A stretch of 64,000 bases of DNA from Symsagittifera roscoffensis. Its lineage: Eukaryota > Xenacoelomorpha > Acoela > Convolutidae. Under the pieces are notes generated by a model. It saw nothing but the letters and a program-made list of their open reading frames with translations. It searched no databases and was not told the origin of the DNA. Every line of letters starts with the position of its first letter. Within the stretch, counting starts at the first letter, position 1. The position numbers and the translations under genes were made by a program. Where the stretch lies: assembly GCF_963678635.1 (NCBI RefSeq), contig NC_087064.1:40889165-40953164 (forward strand). The letters run 5' to 3'. This document shows, piece after piece, positions 52,402 to 64,000 of this stretch.

Positions 52402-53258
52402 CTAGAGTATAGTCTTGCCTGGTCCGAGTGGGAAAAACTTCTTTTTTTCCCCTAGGAAATACAAAAGATTTTTCCAGGACAAGTTCCTTGACGAGGCATC
52501 GCGTGCAGTCGTATACCGTGTAGAGTTTTCTAACAAAGCGTGCCTCGAATGGATATTAACCCCATGATTGATGCGTAGTAGTTCGTGTACTATACAGAAC
52601 TTCATTTAAACTGAACTTTTGGGTGGTCGTGGCTGCTGAAAAGAACATGCAATCAGCCATTCCCTAAGGGTACAGATTAATTGTTCCATCAATCCGGTGA
52701 CCATGTCTTGACCCACAGACGCACTATTTACTTTTATATTATTTCTAGTAGAGAACTCGCTGATGGATTTGGCTACCATTCCCGTCCCTTGGTCGGCTCT
52801 AATTTGCCTAGGTATTGCATGTAGGGCAATATAGTTATACAGAAACTCTTGGATTGCTTAGGCGACCAATCTTATTCTTATCTTACGGACGGGAACTTCG
52901 AGAACATATCGGTACACGTTAGCTGATACTTGTTCTCGACCCACACCGCGTCAGTGGTTCGAGAGAATTTAATTGTATCTCCAGATTTAGCTCTTCCAAT
53001 TTATCTTTTTTTGTTGTATCGTTGATTGGTTGATTTTAAGTTCCTAAAAAACTTGATGCAATCGACAAAATTGGCTGCCGCTAACTGTATCTGCCGGTTC
53101 ATGTGCGCCCCCCAGAAATAATTGATTGCCACGTCTCTCATTTTAATCTTTCCTGAATGTCCTTTGTGATGACGCATCATAATCGGAGCTCTCAAGTATG
53201 TATTATATTCACAAGGTGTGAAAATAAGGGCAGTGTTCAGTTCGCATGTGAACTGCAA
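52402..53258 (-). pseudogene. pol: Element E integrase remnant
   Basis: The minus-strand frame 53001-53258 shows RHHKGHSGKIKMRD and later VDCIKF, the H2C2 zinc domain (HxxxGHxG motif; second pair damaged). At about 52640-52820 the core has an ADQGTGMVAKS segment (second catalytic Asp) and TGLMEQLICTLREWL (catalytic Glu region). The frame 52402-52605 is the following segment with a different reading. Decayed Ty3/gypsy integrase. Confidence 0.75.
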
Positions 53259-53399
53259 TACAAACTTCGACCAAATGACAAATTTGAAACGTGTGAGTTA
53301 GTTTCTTCGCTGCACATTCCCTCCGTTGACGTATTTCTTGTTCTAGTTTTATTCTGGTCATTGCGTCATTGTGGTTTCAGAACTGCTTGCACTATCCGA

Positions 53400-55010
53400 C
53401 CCTGCAAATAGACAAATAACTGTGTTAATTTGCGCTACCACACAGGCCTTGTCCAATCCCGATAGTTTTTGGAGCTATACGGACCAGATGCCGAGACAAG
53501 TAATCGACGAGCTCAATATTCTTCCCTGGAATGGGCTCTATTTCATAGTCAAATGGTCATTAGCGATCGACCCATATTACTAATCGAGTTTGTGTAATTT
53601 TGTGTTCTTTTCCTCTGACAAACACGATAGCAATGCTTTATGTTTGTTTATGATCTTAAATAACGCCCCAAACGGATTGTTTTGATAGTAAGTTACCGCC
53701 CAAACGATAGGTAACTGTTCCAATTCGCTTATGCTATATTTCAATTCCGCCTCATTTAAAAATCTTGATGAGTACGATACTGGTTTCCAACCCTCGGCGT
53801 GTAAGCGCTCTGTTTCGATGCGTCACAATTCACTCGCATACTTTTCTTTACATCCAAAAGATGATTCTGAACAAAATTGCTAACAACTCCCTTCACTTTA
53901 GCAAACGCTCTTCTTTGAGCATCCTCCATCCGAACATGAATTAACTTTCATAAGATCCCTGAAACGTTGTGTAGAAGCAGCTAATTTAAGAGAAAAATGA
54001 AGAAATTGACTGAATGACCCAATCAATGATACTACCTGAGTTCTGTTCTAGGACTGTTTCATTTTATCAATACAGTCAATTTTTTGCTCAATTGTACCTT
54101 CATTCGAAAGCTGGAAACCCAACCACTCAATTTCTTTCGCAAAAAAAGTACATTTACTCCATTCAGCACCGGCATTGTTTTCATCAAACATTTTTAACTT
54201 TCGTCTGAACCTCTGATTGCGATGAATATGTCGTACTCATGCACCCTGTTAAGCAGCCTAGCATTGAACGCAGAACTCTTCGGAAATCATTACGACGCAT
54301 ATCACTTAATTCGTAAAAGCCCGACTTAAAGTGATTTGTTCCTGTTATGTTACTCCCGACAATGCTGAAATTACACTGTCTTCTAGTTTTTTAATTTTGG
54401 GGGTTTTGCGTATTTCAGTTCGATATTCGAGAACCAAAATGGGTCAGAATTGTTAGCAGTAACCGCTAATGCGACATTATCCGGACTTCTGTCTCACTTC
54501 AATGTTGAAGAAATGTGAGATATTATTTCCAATTATCTCTCTTTGTCAGCCATCGACAATTTATAGCTCAGCACCCTTGATTCAACCTTCGGACTCAATG
54601 TCTAAACAAATTCGCCCTGATATTGATGACGTCGTCCGTCTTATTGTAGGAAAAATCCATATCTTGAATGATACTGATTTTAATGCTAAAATCTATCCTT
54701 TATCTTTAGCTCATGTAATTTTCCTTGTGAGACGAAGAAGATTGGACTGGCGCAGTCTATCTGGAACTCTGTGGGCTATTGGCTTCTTCTCACTTTGACA
54801 TCCAATAACTTTCAGTTTTCATTTCCTGCTTCATCTTACACCGTGCGCATTGCAATTACTCCGAGTTCTTCTTTGTCATTACCGTTATAAAAGCTGTGTA
54901 TCACGTTCGTCTCGCACTGTGTAAAACCATTAGTTCCATCACCATGCTTCAGCCCCGTTTTCTTACAATGTTTTGCGACGTGTCCTCGATACCGGCAATT
55001 GTATCAAAAA
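53400..55010 (-). pseudogene. pol: Element E RT, RNase H and gag zinc-knuckle remnants
   Basis: RNase H-like text (QNNPFGAL-type and HKALLSCLSEE-like) lies at about 53600-53880 in shifting frames. The RT connection is at about 54030-54190 (EWLGFQLSNEGTIEQ-like, SLIGSFSQFL). A zinc knuckle YNCRYRGHVAKHCK is at about 54955-55010; the codon preceding YNC, expected to be Cys, reads TGA. The main RT palm is not recoverable by eye. The plus-strand ORFs here (53157, 54469) are shadows. Confidence 0.6.
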
Positions 55011-56220
55011 AGGTTTCACGCTGGACAGTTCTCTCGCTGGTTAACTTGTAATCAGATACCATAGTTACGACATTTATCTTCACTTTGACCCTTGATTTCA
55101 TTAATTTTGTTTTAACATAAACAGCCTGTTGACCACTAGTGGGGTTTTGCCAACTTTGATTGAGCTTGTTGCTGCGCAATTTTGAGAGCCCTCAGCTAAC
55201 CCGAATGTACAATTTTTCACTTCTCTCCTTCACCACTCTGAAGTGCAAAGCGTCCCCTGGCGTGTGTGTTTCGATACACGACTGCTTGCGAATATCCGCA
55301 TTTCTCATTTGAAATATGAAAACATCTCGCACAATGGAATCATCTTTTTTACCGAAATCCCACCTTTGAGTCTGATCAGTCAGCGTTTGGAAAAATTGTT
55401 CCGTTCCTTCTACTTCCCTTCTTTTCTGCTAAACATAATGAATCGTCGATCTGTAGCATTGGGCTCTCTACAGAATTTTTCCACCGATAGATTTGGCAGT
55501 TCAACGTCTATGCCTACAATCTTCTGTATCGGATGTTTGTGATAAAAAATTCCGTTGGCAGTGTTTCCCGAGTGATAGGAAAAAAATGATTTCAGCCTCT
55601 AATCCGCTTCCCCGGGTACTTCCTTTGAATATTCGTTTTTCCTCCTTCGTCTCTCATTCATCTCTCTGCATTAGCTGCGTTATTCCGGCCTTCTCTTTCA
55701 TATAGTGCGCGTCATCTTCAGTTCCTGCTGGTTCTTCCATCAGGGGATAGGCGTTTTCTGGTAGAATCTTTACTACCATTAGATTCTTTACGTCTCTTTC
55801 CTCTTTTGCAAATGCTATCGATTGGAACCGTTAGGCCCAATCTTTCCACAGTACCGCGGGTTCCTGTGATTGATTGTGCCAAAAAAAATCTAGGCCGCAG
55901 TTGTTACAGCCATGTTGTTACAGCAATCCTGCTGATCCATGTGACAGAGACCTCGTTCTTACATGTTAAGATAAGACGTAGGAGAACCAACTTGAATTTA
56001 ACTCGATCCCAGCGCCGATGGTGGTATGTGATGACCATGCTAACTTAAAAAACGAAGTTAACTTAAAAAACGAACTTAATAACCATACTAAATATTTACG
56101 TAATAACACAAAAGAAATACGTCAGCCAGAGTCTCCTATCTCCACTACAGCTTTCTTCCGTCGCATTCCGCATTACAAAATCGCTTCGATTCATCTTTTT
56201 TGTCTTCTTAACTAAGTGCT
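55011..56220 (-). pseudogene. gag: Element E gag region, very degraded
   Basis: Minus-strand text such as LPNLSVEKFC-like and a 76-codon frame (54949-55179) suggests the gag capsid and linker upstream of the knuckle. I cannot define a start or an LTR. The plus-strand ORFs at 55243, 55493, 55806 and 56018 have no recognisable content. Confidence 0.35.
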
Positions 56221-56574
56221 TGTTCCAGGTTTCTTGTCAGTCCTGCTGCTTCGTCCTGGTTGTTATCATTGTCATAGCTTCTTCGATTCATGTCGGGTGG
56301 CAATTTTCCGCTCTGCAAGATTGATAAGGTTATCGATGTTATTGTTCTATTTGACTATCAGTGCCAATTAGAACCTGTCCTTTCAGTCTTCCCACGGGAT
56401 AGGCGGGTCGATCGTATGCTTTTGCCAGATTGGAGCGACTGCTCTTATGCTAAATTTGTTTTTTGACTGAGCTTTAATAAGAACCTTAAATAATATGCCC
56501 CTAAAAAATACGCTAAAATAAACTAAAAAAAAGATTACCAAGCAAAAACTGTATTAAAATTTTGTTTTCGAGTG

Positions 56575-56770
56575 TGTGTTTGTTTTTTTTGTTTCTCAAA
56601 CAAAATCAGGTACTGCAATTAATCACAGGAATCAATCGAGTGATAAATTTATTTGAAAAACTTTTTCAGTCGTAAGTTGAATAGCTCTTTTCGAAACATT
56701 GTACCAGTATCGAGAAAACCTGGTTTAAAAATTTTGATTATTAGTCTAAATTCGAGTGAATGAATATTCA
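56575..56770. repeat. Diverged direct repeat near the 3' end of intron 2
   Basis: Partner of 38930-39140 in the same orientation. 56771-57760 contains short chance frames only (for example 57182-57388, 57385-57657), with no recognised domain. Confidence 0.45.
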
Positions 56771-57769
56771 CAGGTTCAAAGTTTTTTTTCTGATCTGAAG
56801 GCTGTATTCTAGCCACTGGTGATCAGTTATTTTTTGGACGTCCATTACGTTTTTCAATAGACAGTGTTTTGTACATTTCAGATGCCCACAACTTAGCTGG
56901 TTTTTTTAAAGGTGTTTACACTGTTGCTGGGTATAATAATTTCTGGTAGTGAAATCCAGTCATTAATAGCTGCTATGTTGAAAAAGTTTTTCATGAAAAG
57001 GTCCTGGTCTTTTTGGCTGATTTTTTGTACGGGTTTCCTCGCGTGGCCGTTACTTTAACTGAGAAAAGTCCTTCATTTGCTGCTACATCATAAATTCGGT
57101 TTAAGATTTTTGTAAACTTCAATCATTCTTCCAATTTTTCTACTATATTAGAGGGTTAAGTGTTCAAATTATTTAGTCTGTTTGAACAGCCAAAAATACG
57201 TATGCCTGGGACTAGTGTCGTGCGAGATTTTGTGCATTTTTGATTATGGTTTTATCCTTTTTGAATTTCGAGGTATGGATTCCCAGCCTGTTTTGCGTTT
57301 TCTATGTGCGGTCTCACTAACGCCTTGTATAATTCATCAAAATTTTTCGCTCAGATTCAGAAATCTTTTCCTTATTATCGCTAAGTGACGGATCTTAAAA
57401 AATTTCTAAAGGCGCTTTCGACGCCAAGTATACTAGTTTTGAGGAGGGAGCGCGCGCCGAAAAAACCAGTTTTTTGGTCAAATTTTTACATGAAGTGCCT
57501 AAAAACGCCTTTTTTGGCCTGTTTTTTCAAAATTTTGCCTGGGGCGCAAAAAATTTGGCCAAAACAGTGCCTGAGGAGAGCTCGAAACATCAATTTGGTT
57601 GACCTAAAAAAAGGTCGACAAAAGTTTTCTATTTTTTTTGAAAACCCCCATCCCTGAGAAAACCCTAGATCTTCCCTAGATCCGCTAAAATGGAAAAATT
57701 CAGACCACTGTTCTTGACTCTGGAGAAGTTTTTGGGAAATTATTTGTCCGTTGTCGTTGTTTTTTTTAG

Positions 57770-58520
57770 ACTCCTGCAGGTCTCAAAGTACAAGTTCACT
57801 GGGCCGAAGTGCAGCCTCTCGTGTCAAATTTAGTGAGCATCCTTACAGGCGTGATTGGAGGAGTGGGTATGGTCATCTACCTCAGATTCTTCCTCAACTC
57901 CAACTGGCGATTCATCCTCATCCTCGTCATAGGCATCCAAATTCTAACCGAGTCTATTGTGGTCACAATGACTGTATTTGATGTTGTCCGCAACCAATAC
58001 TTTTGGTTTGTTGATGACGTTTTTGACTCTATCATCCGATTTTGGTTTATTTATGTTTTGGAATTAATCATAGTCGAATACGCGCCTGATGGGATTGAAG
58101 GAATTAGTTACGCGTTCATCTGGGCGATTGTCAACATTGGCCGATGCATCGGATCTGCGCTTGCCAATTTCATAATGAGTCCCTTTTGTCTTACAGACGA
58201 TACAAGATACATCCGGGATTCTGATAATGACAAATTAGCGGTCTGGACTAGCTACATGATATCATTTGGATCCCAACTCATGATTCTGCTGGGTGTGTTC
58301 TTAATTCCGAAACAGAAACAACAGGCACAAGAGTGGCGAACGAGTTGTGAGAAGCAAGATTCGGGCAAGTCTTGGAATGCAGTGATATTTGTGACATTAG
58401 CAGTTATAGGGTTAGTCGGAGCTACTGTTGTCAACTTCATGACCATGTTCGAAAGCACCAGATGTATGATGATTGCGGGCGGAAAAGGTTGCAATTTTGT
58501 ACAAGGTGTCAACCAGACAA
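57770..58520 (+). CDS. Folate-biopterin transporter-like protein, exon 3 (3' end in gap)
   Basis: Starts right after TTTAG with TPAGLKVQVHWAEVQPLVSNLV, in phase with exon 2. Encodes residues about 282-531 with some six further helices (SILTGVIGGVGMVIYL, FILILVIGIQILTESIV, FWFIYVLELIIVEYA, IWAIVNIGRCIGSALANFI, YMISFGSQLMILLGVFLI, VIFVTLAVIGLVGATVV). Family-like landmarks are FDVVRNQYFWF, APDGIEGISYA and near the end MFESTRCMMIAGGKGC, which in oomycete-type members lies close to the C-terminus. So probably only a few residues are lost in the N gap. An ORF continuing across the N run to 58765 is an artefact. Confidence 0.88.
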
Positions 58521-58720
58521 NNNNNNNNNNNNNNNNNNNNNNNNNNNNNNNNNNNNNNNNNNNNNNNNNNNNNNNNNNNNNNNNNNNNNNNNNNNNNNNN
58601 NNNNNNNNNNNNNNNNNNNNNNNNNNNNNNNNNNNNNNNNNNNNNNNNNNNNNNNNNNNNNNNNNNNNNNNNNNNNNNNNNNNNNNNNNNNNNNNNNNNN
58701 NNNNNNNNNNNNNNNNNNNN
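58521..58720. other. Assembly gap (200 N)
   Basis: Exactly 200 N between transporter exon 3 and element D. True length and adjacency are unknown; frames crossing it are meaningless. Confidence 1.
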
Positions 58721-58728
58721 GTTCAAAA

Positions 58729-58890
58729 ACAAAGAATAAGTTGTAAATTACGAGAAAAAACCTAATACCTGAATTCAAAGGAAAATTACAACAAGGCCAT
58801 TCATCCCGTCTTCCAAAAAAGCTAGAAAAGGTTACAAAACTTTTATTCCACAATCCAAAACATTAAAGAAAAAAATTCCAGAAACCCTTT
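58729..58890 (+). pseudogene. pol: Element D pol C-terminal tail
   Basis: Encodes ARKGYKTFIPQSKTLKK, matching A's PRKNYKTFIPQSKILKK at the end of pol (10481-10560). 58891-59740 is non-coding spacer alignable with A's 9660-10480. Confidence 0.7.
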
Positions 58891-59740
58891 GATTAATTAA
58901 CAACATATATAACATTTTTAGTAAAAACTTAAAGAAATTTTTTAAATTTAAATATTCATTTTCTCTCTCAAAATAACTAGTTCAGAATCAACTTATCAAA
59001 ATGATGTGACAATCATCTCGTTTGTCTTTAAAGCCACCACTATTAAAAGCCGATATATCTCCAAATTGAACTAGATCTATAACTATTACTCAGAGACCTC
59101 CAGGTCAAAAAAAGCACTACCCTCCTATTTGACACCTTAAATAAATATCGTATCACTGTTACAACCTTCTTCTATCAATGAATACAAAAAGTAACAAAAT
59201 TTTTTCAACTAATAACCCGAATTCATCCAAAAGAAAAATATTAAACAAGCCTAAAGACAAAATTCAATCTGATCACTTAGCTTAAAGACACTCTACCTCC
59301 AAAAAACCCCTATTTATCCCCCAATTAAAAACTAAAATCAGAAAGCTAATACCTAAAAACCCAGACTTCCCTTCACCAATTACTCTCCATATCCAACCCT
59401 CTAGTCAAAAGTCGATAAACATTTTGACCCCACTTGATTTAAAATTTAAAAAATTGGCAAAGCAAATTAATTTTCGATTGCTTCTTTCCAACTCAGTTAA
59501 ACAAATTAAAATAATCATTTCAACCTTACCTCTAAACTTTTCAACTTTTTTTTAAAACTGATTTTTAAACTTAAACTTGCAATCCTCATTTTCCTTATCT
59601 TCTGTAGTCAATTTTTAGTTTTCTATTCCCTCATCCAGGCGTATCTTTCTCTCTGCAAAACCCTTGATCACCTGATCAGGTACGAAACTTTATAACTCTA
59701 AATTTGTTTCAAAGTTTAGCGAGTAGAAAACACATTCTTT

Positions 59741-60600
59741 TCATAAGTGTTTTCGCCTTTCTAGTTCCTCTAGTTCTGACAATTTATAAAAGCATAAGAA
59801 AGGCGAAAATTGCTTTGACTAGCAACAGTTTTAATGATCAACTTTGTAGGAGAATATTATAAAGAACACAGAATTAAAGATAGAAAAATACAAAGTTGCT
59901 GGTCCAAACTCCAATAAGGGTTCTCATCAGGCAACCCACCGCATAACTCCCAACAACATCTACATCTTATCAACCCCATTCATCTATCGAATTTGATATA
60001 TAGAAAACTACTATGCTTTTGAAGAAAAACACGCATCAATGTCTGAAACATTGAAACTAGCCATTCGGCAAGCACCCCTCAGTGAACCCTAGAATGAACC
60101 AACCTATAAAATTTACACCTCATTACCAAAATATGCTAACCTAACATTACACTCAAAACAAAATCAAAGTTTAATTTGTGCGATAAGCACACAAATTTTT
60201 CACCCCGACGCAGAAGAAACTTAACCACATCAAGAGTAGAGTCAGTTTTCCCTCATCACCATCATCAAACCATCTAGAACGTTCAATTATTACAAAACAA
60301 AGCACCCCTCCACAGCTTTAAAACACTTCCCAACAAAATAAACCAAAACTCCATCCGACTATTTAGGTTCAACACCTACTTCTGAGCAAATTTGTGAAAA
60401 TGGCTTTAATGCCCCCACTTCATCATAACGACTCCCACATTGGATGACACACACTTTTTCTCAAGGCGAACCTAACCATGTAAATGACCCTGTAGAACTT
60501 TCTTCAGATACCTCTTTATCATTACCAGAAATATTATCACCCTATCAACACCCTCATTCACAGACCAAACACCATCAGTTTTTTCCCCATGAACTTTCCA
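59741..60600 (+). pseudogene. Element D membrane helices and P/T-rich ORF remnant
   Basis: HILFISVFAFLVPLVLTIY and a second helix ending GEYYKEHRIKD mirror A's 9480-9662. The P/T-rich region follows with SLSLPEILSP-like and SEQICENGFN-like text in broken frames (60360-60600). Homology at protein level in helices but not in the linker suggests constraint on the helices. Confidence 0.55.
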
Positions 60601-61039
60601 AGTCACTTAGACGGTAGTCATCGTGAGCTACATGGTACAAATACACTTTTAAGATTAGATTGGAACACCTTTATAGCACCCCTTCCTTTTTTTGGCATAC
60701 ATCTTGATAGCAATAGATACCTGATTTGGCACAGAACAGACTCGATATTCACAAAAAGATTTTCCAGAACATGTTATCCAAAAACTTTAACAATATTTTT
60801 TTTAAATCTTAAATCTGAAATGATAGTATAAAATAAATAACTTAGTACATAACTTCTTACCACTGTCACCACCAGACATCATAGCTCAATCTTTACCCAC
60901 TCAATTTATCACACCAGAAATTATCTATAAACACGATATATATAAAAAAAAGACCATAAGCTATATAACAATTATTAACCCTTTTTCAGGAAAACACCAG
61001 CTGTTCCTAATATTTTCAGGAAAACACCAGCTGTTCCTA

Positions 61040-61745
61040 ATGGCTATCAGTTTTGAAAGCATTCGGTCCTGTTGTACTAGTCCTTCTTTTCCAGTACAAC
61101 TCAAACCCATAGATCATAAAAATCCTTCTCCCCGAACAGGACCAAAAAATCTCTTGATCAGACACGATGATTGTGAAGATGATCATCAAAAATTACTATA
61201 TAAATATGCCTTTAATCAAGTCCCACAATGCAAATCGAACCCCAAGATATAGAATCAACAGTTGTAGATGCTACACCTTACTCAAAAGCCCGAGCAAAAT
61301 CTTTAACAGGATATAAATTCACAGGAAAATTCTCTGAAAAGAAAGTACGTTCTTCACAAGTTTTGAGAGGGGGAACAAGAACAGACTCGACCATGAATCT
61401 TTTACGAAAGTACTAAAAAAAAGACTATTACATCTAGACCCCGAAGACTGTAAAAATGAACGTTTGAAAAAAGTCCTAAAGAAAAATGAAAATCATAAAT
61501 TAATAAATTTTCAATTTTTTCCAGACTCTGCACATCAAGCACAATTTGAACACCATCAAATTCAAGTGCAGCTAGACGATAAATTTCCCTATGGGTTTTC
61601 CCACCGCGCATATGGAATTTTTTTACGACTTACACGAAAAATTTTAAAACCTCATAGAGTAATCAATAAACCGTCAAACTCTAAGGCACACACAAAAAGC
61701 TCAGGCTACCAAAAAGTGTTGTTTTTGATTGGAAAATTCAACTAG
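61040..61745 (+). pseudogene. env: Element D envelope-like N-terminal region
   Basis: Three frames: 61040-61252 (NPSPRTGPKNLLI, DDCED), 61228-61416 (SKARAKSLTGYKF...FSEKKV) and 61464-61745 (FFPDSAHQAQFEHHQ). Each matches A's 7715-8359 in order. Single-base shifts separate them. Confidence 0.55.
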
Positions 61746-63567
61746 AAAGGTACAATTAACACGAGAAATAAAAAAATGATTTAATATTATGCCAAGGCAT
61801 TCGCTTACCTAGTGAGAACGATCAAAGATTTTAAGCTCCCTCTACGCGAACATAGGCAACCATAGTTTGGTTCCCTAAAGACACATGTACCACTCTCCAA
61901 CTGGCTAAAATTCACGCAAGAATGATAGAGTTTCACAAAAAAAATACTTTATAGAATCCATGCCCTGTAATAAGCTCATCGCTGACCGGACAAGATCAAA
62001 TCCAAATCAATGTAAAAACATACAGTCTATAGACGTTTTACTAATTATTATATAAATAATTAACAGGTTTTGAAATCTACCCTGAACCTGAAATAGCATG
62101 TAAATTCCCCAAACAACTTTTCCGAACACAATATACAGAAAAAATTGTCCAAAAAATTGTCCAAAAAATTTACATCCCAGTCACTTTTCATAATAATAAC
62201 TGAAACATTGGAAGAAAAGATCGTCCAGAAAACAAAGAAGTACAAGGTTTCAAGAAAATCCCCTCATGAATAACACATAATTCAGCCCAATATACTACGA
62301 TATTCACGTCGATATGAAATTAGATTGCACAATAACTAGAATTTTTCAAGAAATGTACCTTTCCGAAATAGAAACACTCAATCACCTATGTGAGTTAGAA
62401 CGAACACAATTTTTACAATCTCTCGCATTAACAGTACTCAGAATAGTTTACGCAGGATATCAATTATCGGCCAACCGCTCTAACCTCATTGATTATGAGA
62501 GAAACATTCTTTGGTGTTAAGCATGCACTAAAAAACTTCGCCGTTTTACGTTTTTGAGGATAAAAGATGCTAACAACGCATACCAATACTCTATAAAAAC
62601 AAAGTACTATTCGTAGATACCCTATAACGCCGATCATGTTTTTGGGTCTGAAAATAGTCTCAATGTAGTACAGCCTAATCCAAATCATGAGAAATTTTAT
62701 CTTCTCACTCCATACCCTACTTTAATGCAACCTTTGAAGAAATTATCACCTGAAAGCATACACGCAATCGCTCGTAACTCAAACAAAAACGTACAATCAA
62801 AATGTTTTTTTTCAGACTCAGATATACAACATCGAATTAGAACAGAACACTTCCATGATTTTGTCACGGAAATGAATACAATCCAGAAACAATCAATCGA
62901 TCAAAACCTACAAAAACTTGCTGAAACAGCAGTTTTTTAAGATATTTACCGACAAGACTACAGTGGATATTTTAAAGACATTGAAAATTACATATATATA
63001 AAAGGAGAAAAAAAATCGCCCACAAGATATTTCTCCTATCAATAATTTCAATTTTTTAAACATCAAAAACGAGTTCCTAGCAATTCTAGGATGGCCCTAC
63101 TAAAGATCAGAAATTTTGACCAAATTATACGCGATGATTAATTTCATAGGATTTCTCTTTTCACTACCACAAGGAATCTGTAACACATGCGCAATACACA
63201 CACAAATCAATAGACAAGCTAGCGTAGCAGGGTTTTTCAACCTCTATAAACAAAAAACTTCTTGATGCTCAAAGTAGTGAAATCAATGAAAAATTATCTA
63301 CAAAACCAAACACATACGATACTCCACAAGACAATAGAAATACTAAACCTACAGCGCATCACATTTACACCGTTTACAAAACAACAAGCCTCAATCACTA
63401 ATCCAACAAAGCTATCGCAATTCACTTTCGACGAACGAACGACTAATACATAATATATCTCATATATCATTTCAACAACCCATTATCGACGAAACACATG
63501 AACAAATTGTAGAACAGCCACACACCTTTAACTTTCGTTCTCAAAACAACCATCTTTTTAGAACAGG
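61746..63567 (+). pseudogene. env: Element D envelope-like central part, anchor and tail
   Basis: Landmarks: LDCTITRIFQEM at 62314-62355 (CAA where A has a stop), ELERTQFLQSLAL, SIDQNLQKLAETAV (62725-62940), an anchor with NFIGFLFSLPQGI near 63140-63180, and a tail with EQIVEQPHT ending TGA at 63569-63571, overlapping the accessory ATG. One TAA (about 62938-62940) corresponds to a sense Ala codon in A. Confidence 0.55.
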
Positions 63568-64000
63568 ATGAGCCGACAATTTGGATCCCTCAAACGTTCC
63601 CTTTCCTATCCATCCAGTCTCCAACGCTATGATTCCCTCATTTCAATTTCAGACCTCACCTGTTCTCCTATTCAGTTTTTCTTCTAACTCACCACTAATT
63701 TTAATAATTTCGATGTTGATACTCCCGATAAATTCCTGAACTCTGAACCTATTATCGCTGACTGTTCAACCACTAAAAATACCCTTAATGGACTACACCA
63801 CTGATAACGAATTTTGTGAATCTTTTATTTAACAACTTTTTACTGCACTCTACCGTAATCAATTCAACACCATAAGCTTAAATAAAACACTTAACCGATT
63901 AAATGCACAAAAATCTAACCGATTTCTATTTCCCACTATGACGACACTGTAAATAGATATATGGAAGATTCCCTATATGATGATGACTCTAACAACAATC
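63568..64000 (+). pseudogene. Element D accessory ORF start (runs off window)
   Basis: ATG at 63568 gives MSRQFGSLKRSLS, matching A's MSRQLGSLHRSNS. The frame is then broken within about 40 codons, followed by Ser/Asn/Asp/Ile-rich text like A's N-terminal half. The remainder lies beyond the window. Confidence 0.65.

Larger units (their letters stand above)
38841..57769 (+). other. Transporter intron 2, 18.9 kb, filled with repeats
   Basis: Donor GTAAAT at 38841, acceptor TTTTTTTAG at 57761-57769. Both flanks are phase 0, so exons 2 and 3 join in frame (…SMR|TPAGLKVQ…). Contents: diverged direct repeats near each end, a fold-back element, an orphan ORF, a tandem 4.27-kb duplication and a degenerate minus-strand gypsy element. 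There are no other host exons that I can see. Confidence 0.8.
58721..64000 (+). mobile_element. Element D: diverged plus-strand relative of A, pol end to accessory ORF
   Basis: Collinear with A's 10600-5300 in the opposite orientation: pol tail, membrane helices, P/T-rich region, envelope-like region, ATGA junction, accessory ORF. Pol-tail to accessory-ATG distance is about 4.75 kb in both. The left end is lost in the gap and the right end runs off the window, so no LTR is seen. Frames are more decayed than in A, so it is an older or different subfamily copy. Confidence 0.85.

Noticed and set aside
57182-57657. 68- and 90-codon plus-strand ORFs before exon 3
   Set aside because: Low-complexity frames inside intron 2, no recognisable domain, and not in phase with a plausible splice into exon 3.
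35101-58520. Genome-wide ciliate-type genetic code (TAA = Gln)
   Set aside because: The host transporter exons use only CAA/CAG for Gln, and element D has a TAA where A has Ala. TAA in elements is better explained by decay.
58372-58853. ORFs spanning the N run
   Set aside because: Their length comes from untranslated N bases; only the exon 3 frame before 58521 is meaningful.

Overview
This is a eukaryotic nuclear window: AT-rich, gene-poor and packed with retroelements, with GT-AG introns and no bacterial-style operons. I see one convincing host gene and at least five LTR-retrotransposon bodies. The host gene is a folate-biopterin-transporter-like membrane protein. From family knowledge its local motifs look closest to protist (oomycete/stramenopile-type) members, while the retroelements resemble Ty3/gypsy families best known from animals, so I do not name the organism.

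Layout. 1-1958: AT-rich flank with a diverged ~0.7-kb direct repeat. 1959-20763: element A, an 18.8-kb Ty3/gypsy-type element on the minus strand with matching 411-bp TG...CA LTRs (2 differences) and a 4-bp TTAT target duplication. In its own direction it carries a PBS, a leader, a pre-gag ORF, gag with a zinc knuckle, protease, RT, RNase H, integrase, two membrane/P-T-rich ORFs, an envelope-like glycoprotein region, and a previously unrecognised 406-codon (598-codon frame) 3' ORF. 21529-~26280: element B, a deletion derivative of the same family that keeps LTRs, PBS, leader, pre-gag and part of gag but no pol or env. 26833-33758: element C, a degenerate plus-strand Ty3/gypsy element with 257-bp LTRs. 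33647-33911: a perfect 130-bp-arm palindrome at the edge of C, which may be an assembly fold-back. 34107-34473: a small fold-back (MITE-like) repeat.

35101-58520: the transporter gene in three exons (35101-35258, 38156-38840, 57770-58520 running into a 200-N gap). Both splice junctions keep frame. Intron 1 holds short satellites. Intron 2 is 18.9 kb and holds a 1.87-kb AATCGATTT fold-back element, an orphan 219-codon ORF, a ~4.27-kb tandem duplication and a minus-strand degenerate gypsy element (E). 58721-64000: element D, a diverged plus-strand relative of A covering the pol end to the start of the 3' ORF.

The most interesting system is the A/B/D family. A and D are collinear over ~4.85 kb, so the envelope and 3' accessory ORFs belong to the family. 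In both, the envelope stop overlaps the accessory start as ATGA. A carries about a dozen in-frame stops, all reachable by C-to-T changes from Gln/Arg codons, plus frameshifts at short homopolymers, yet its LTRs are 99.5% identical. At least one A stop (TAA) is CAA in D.
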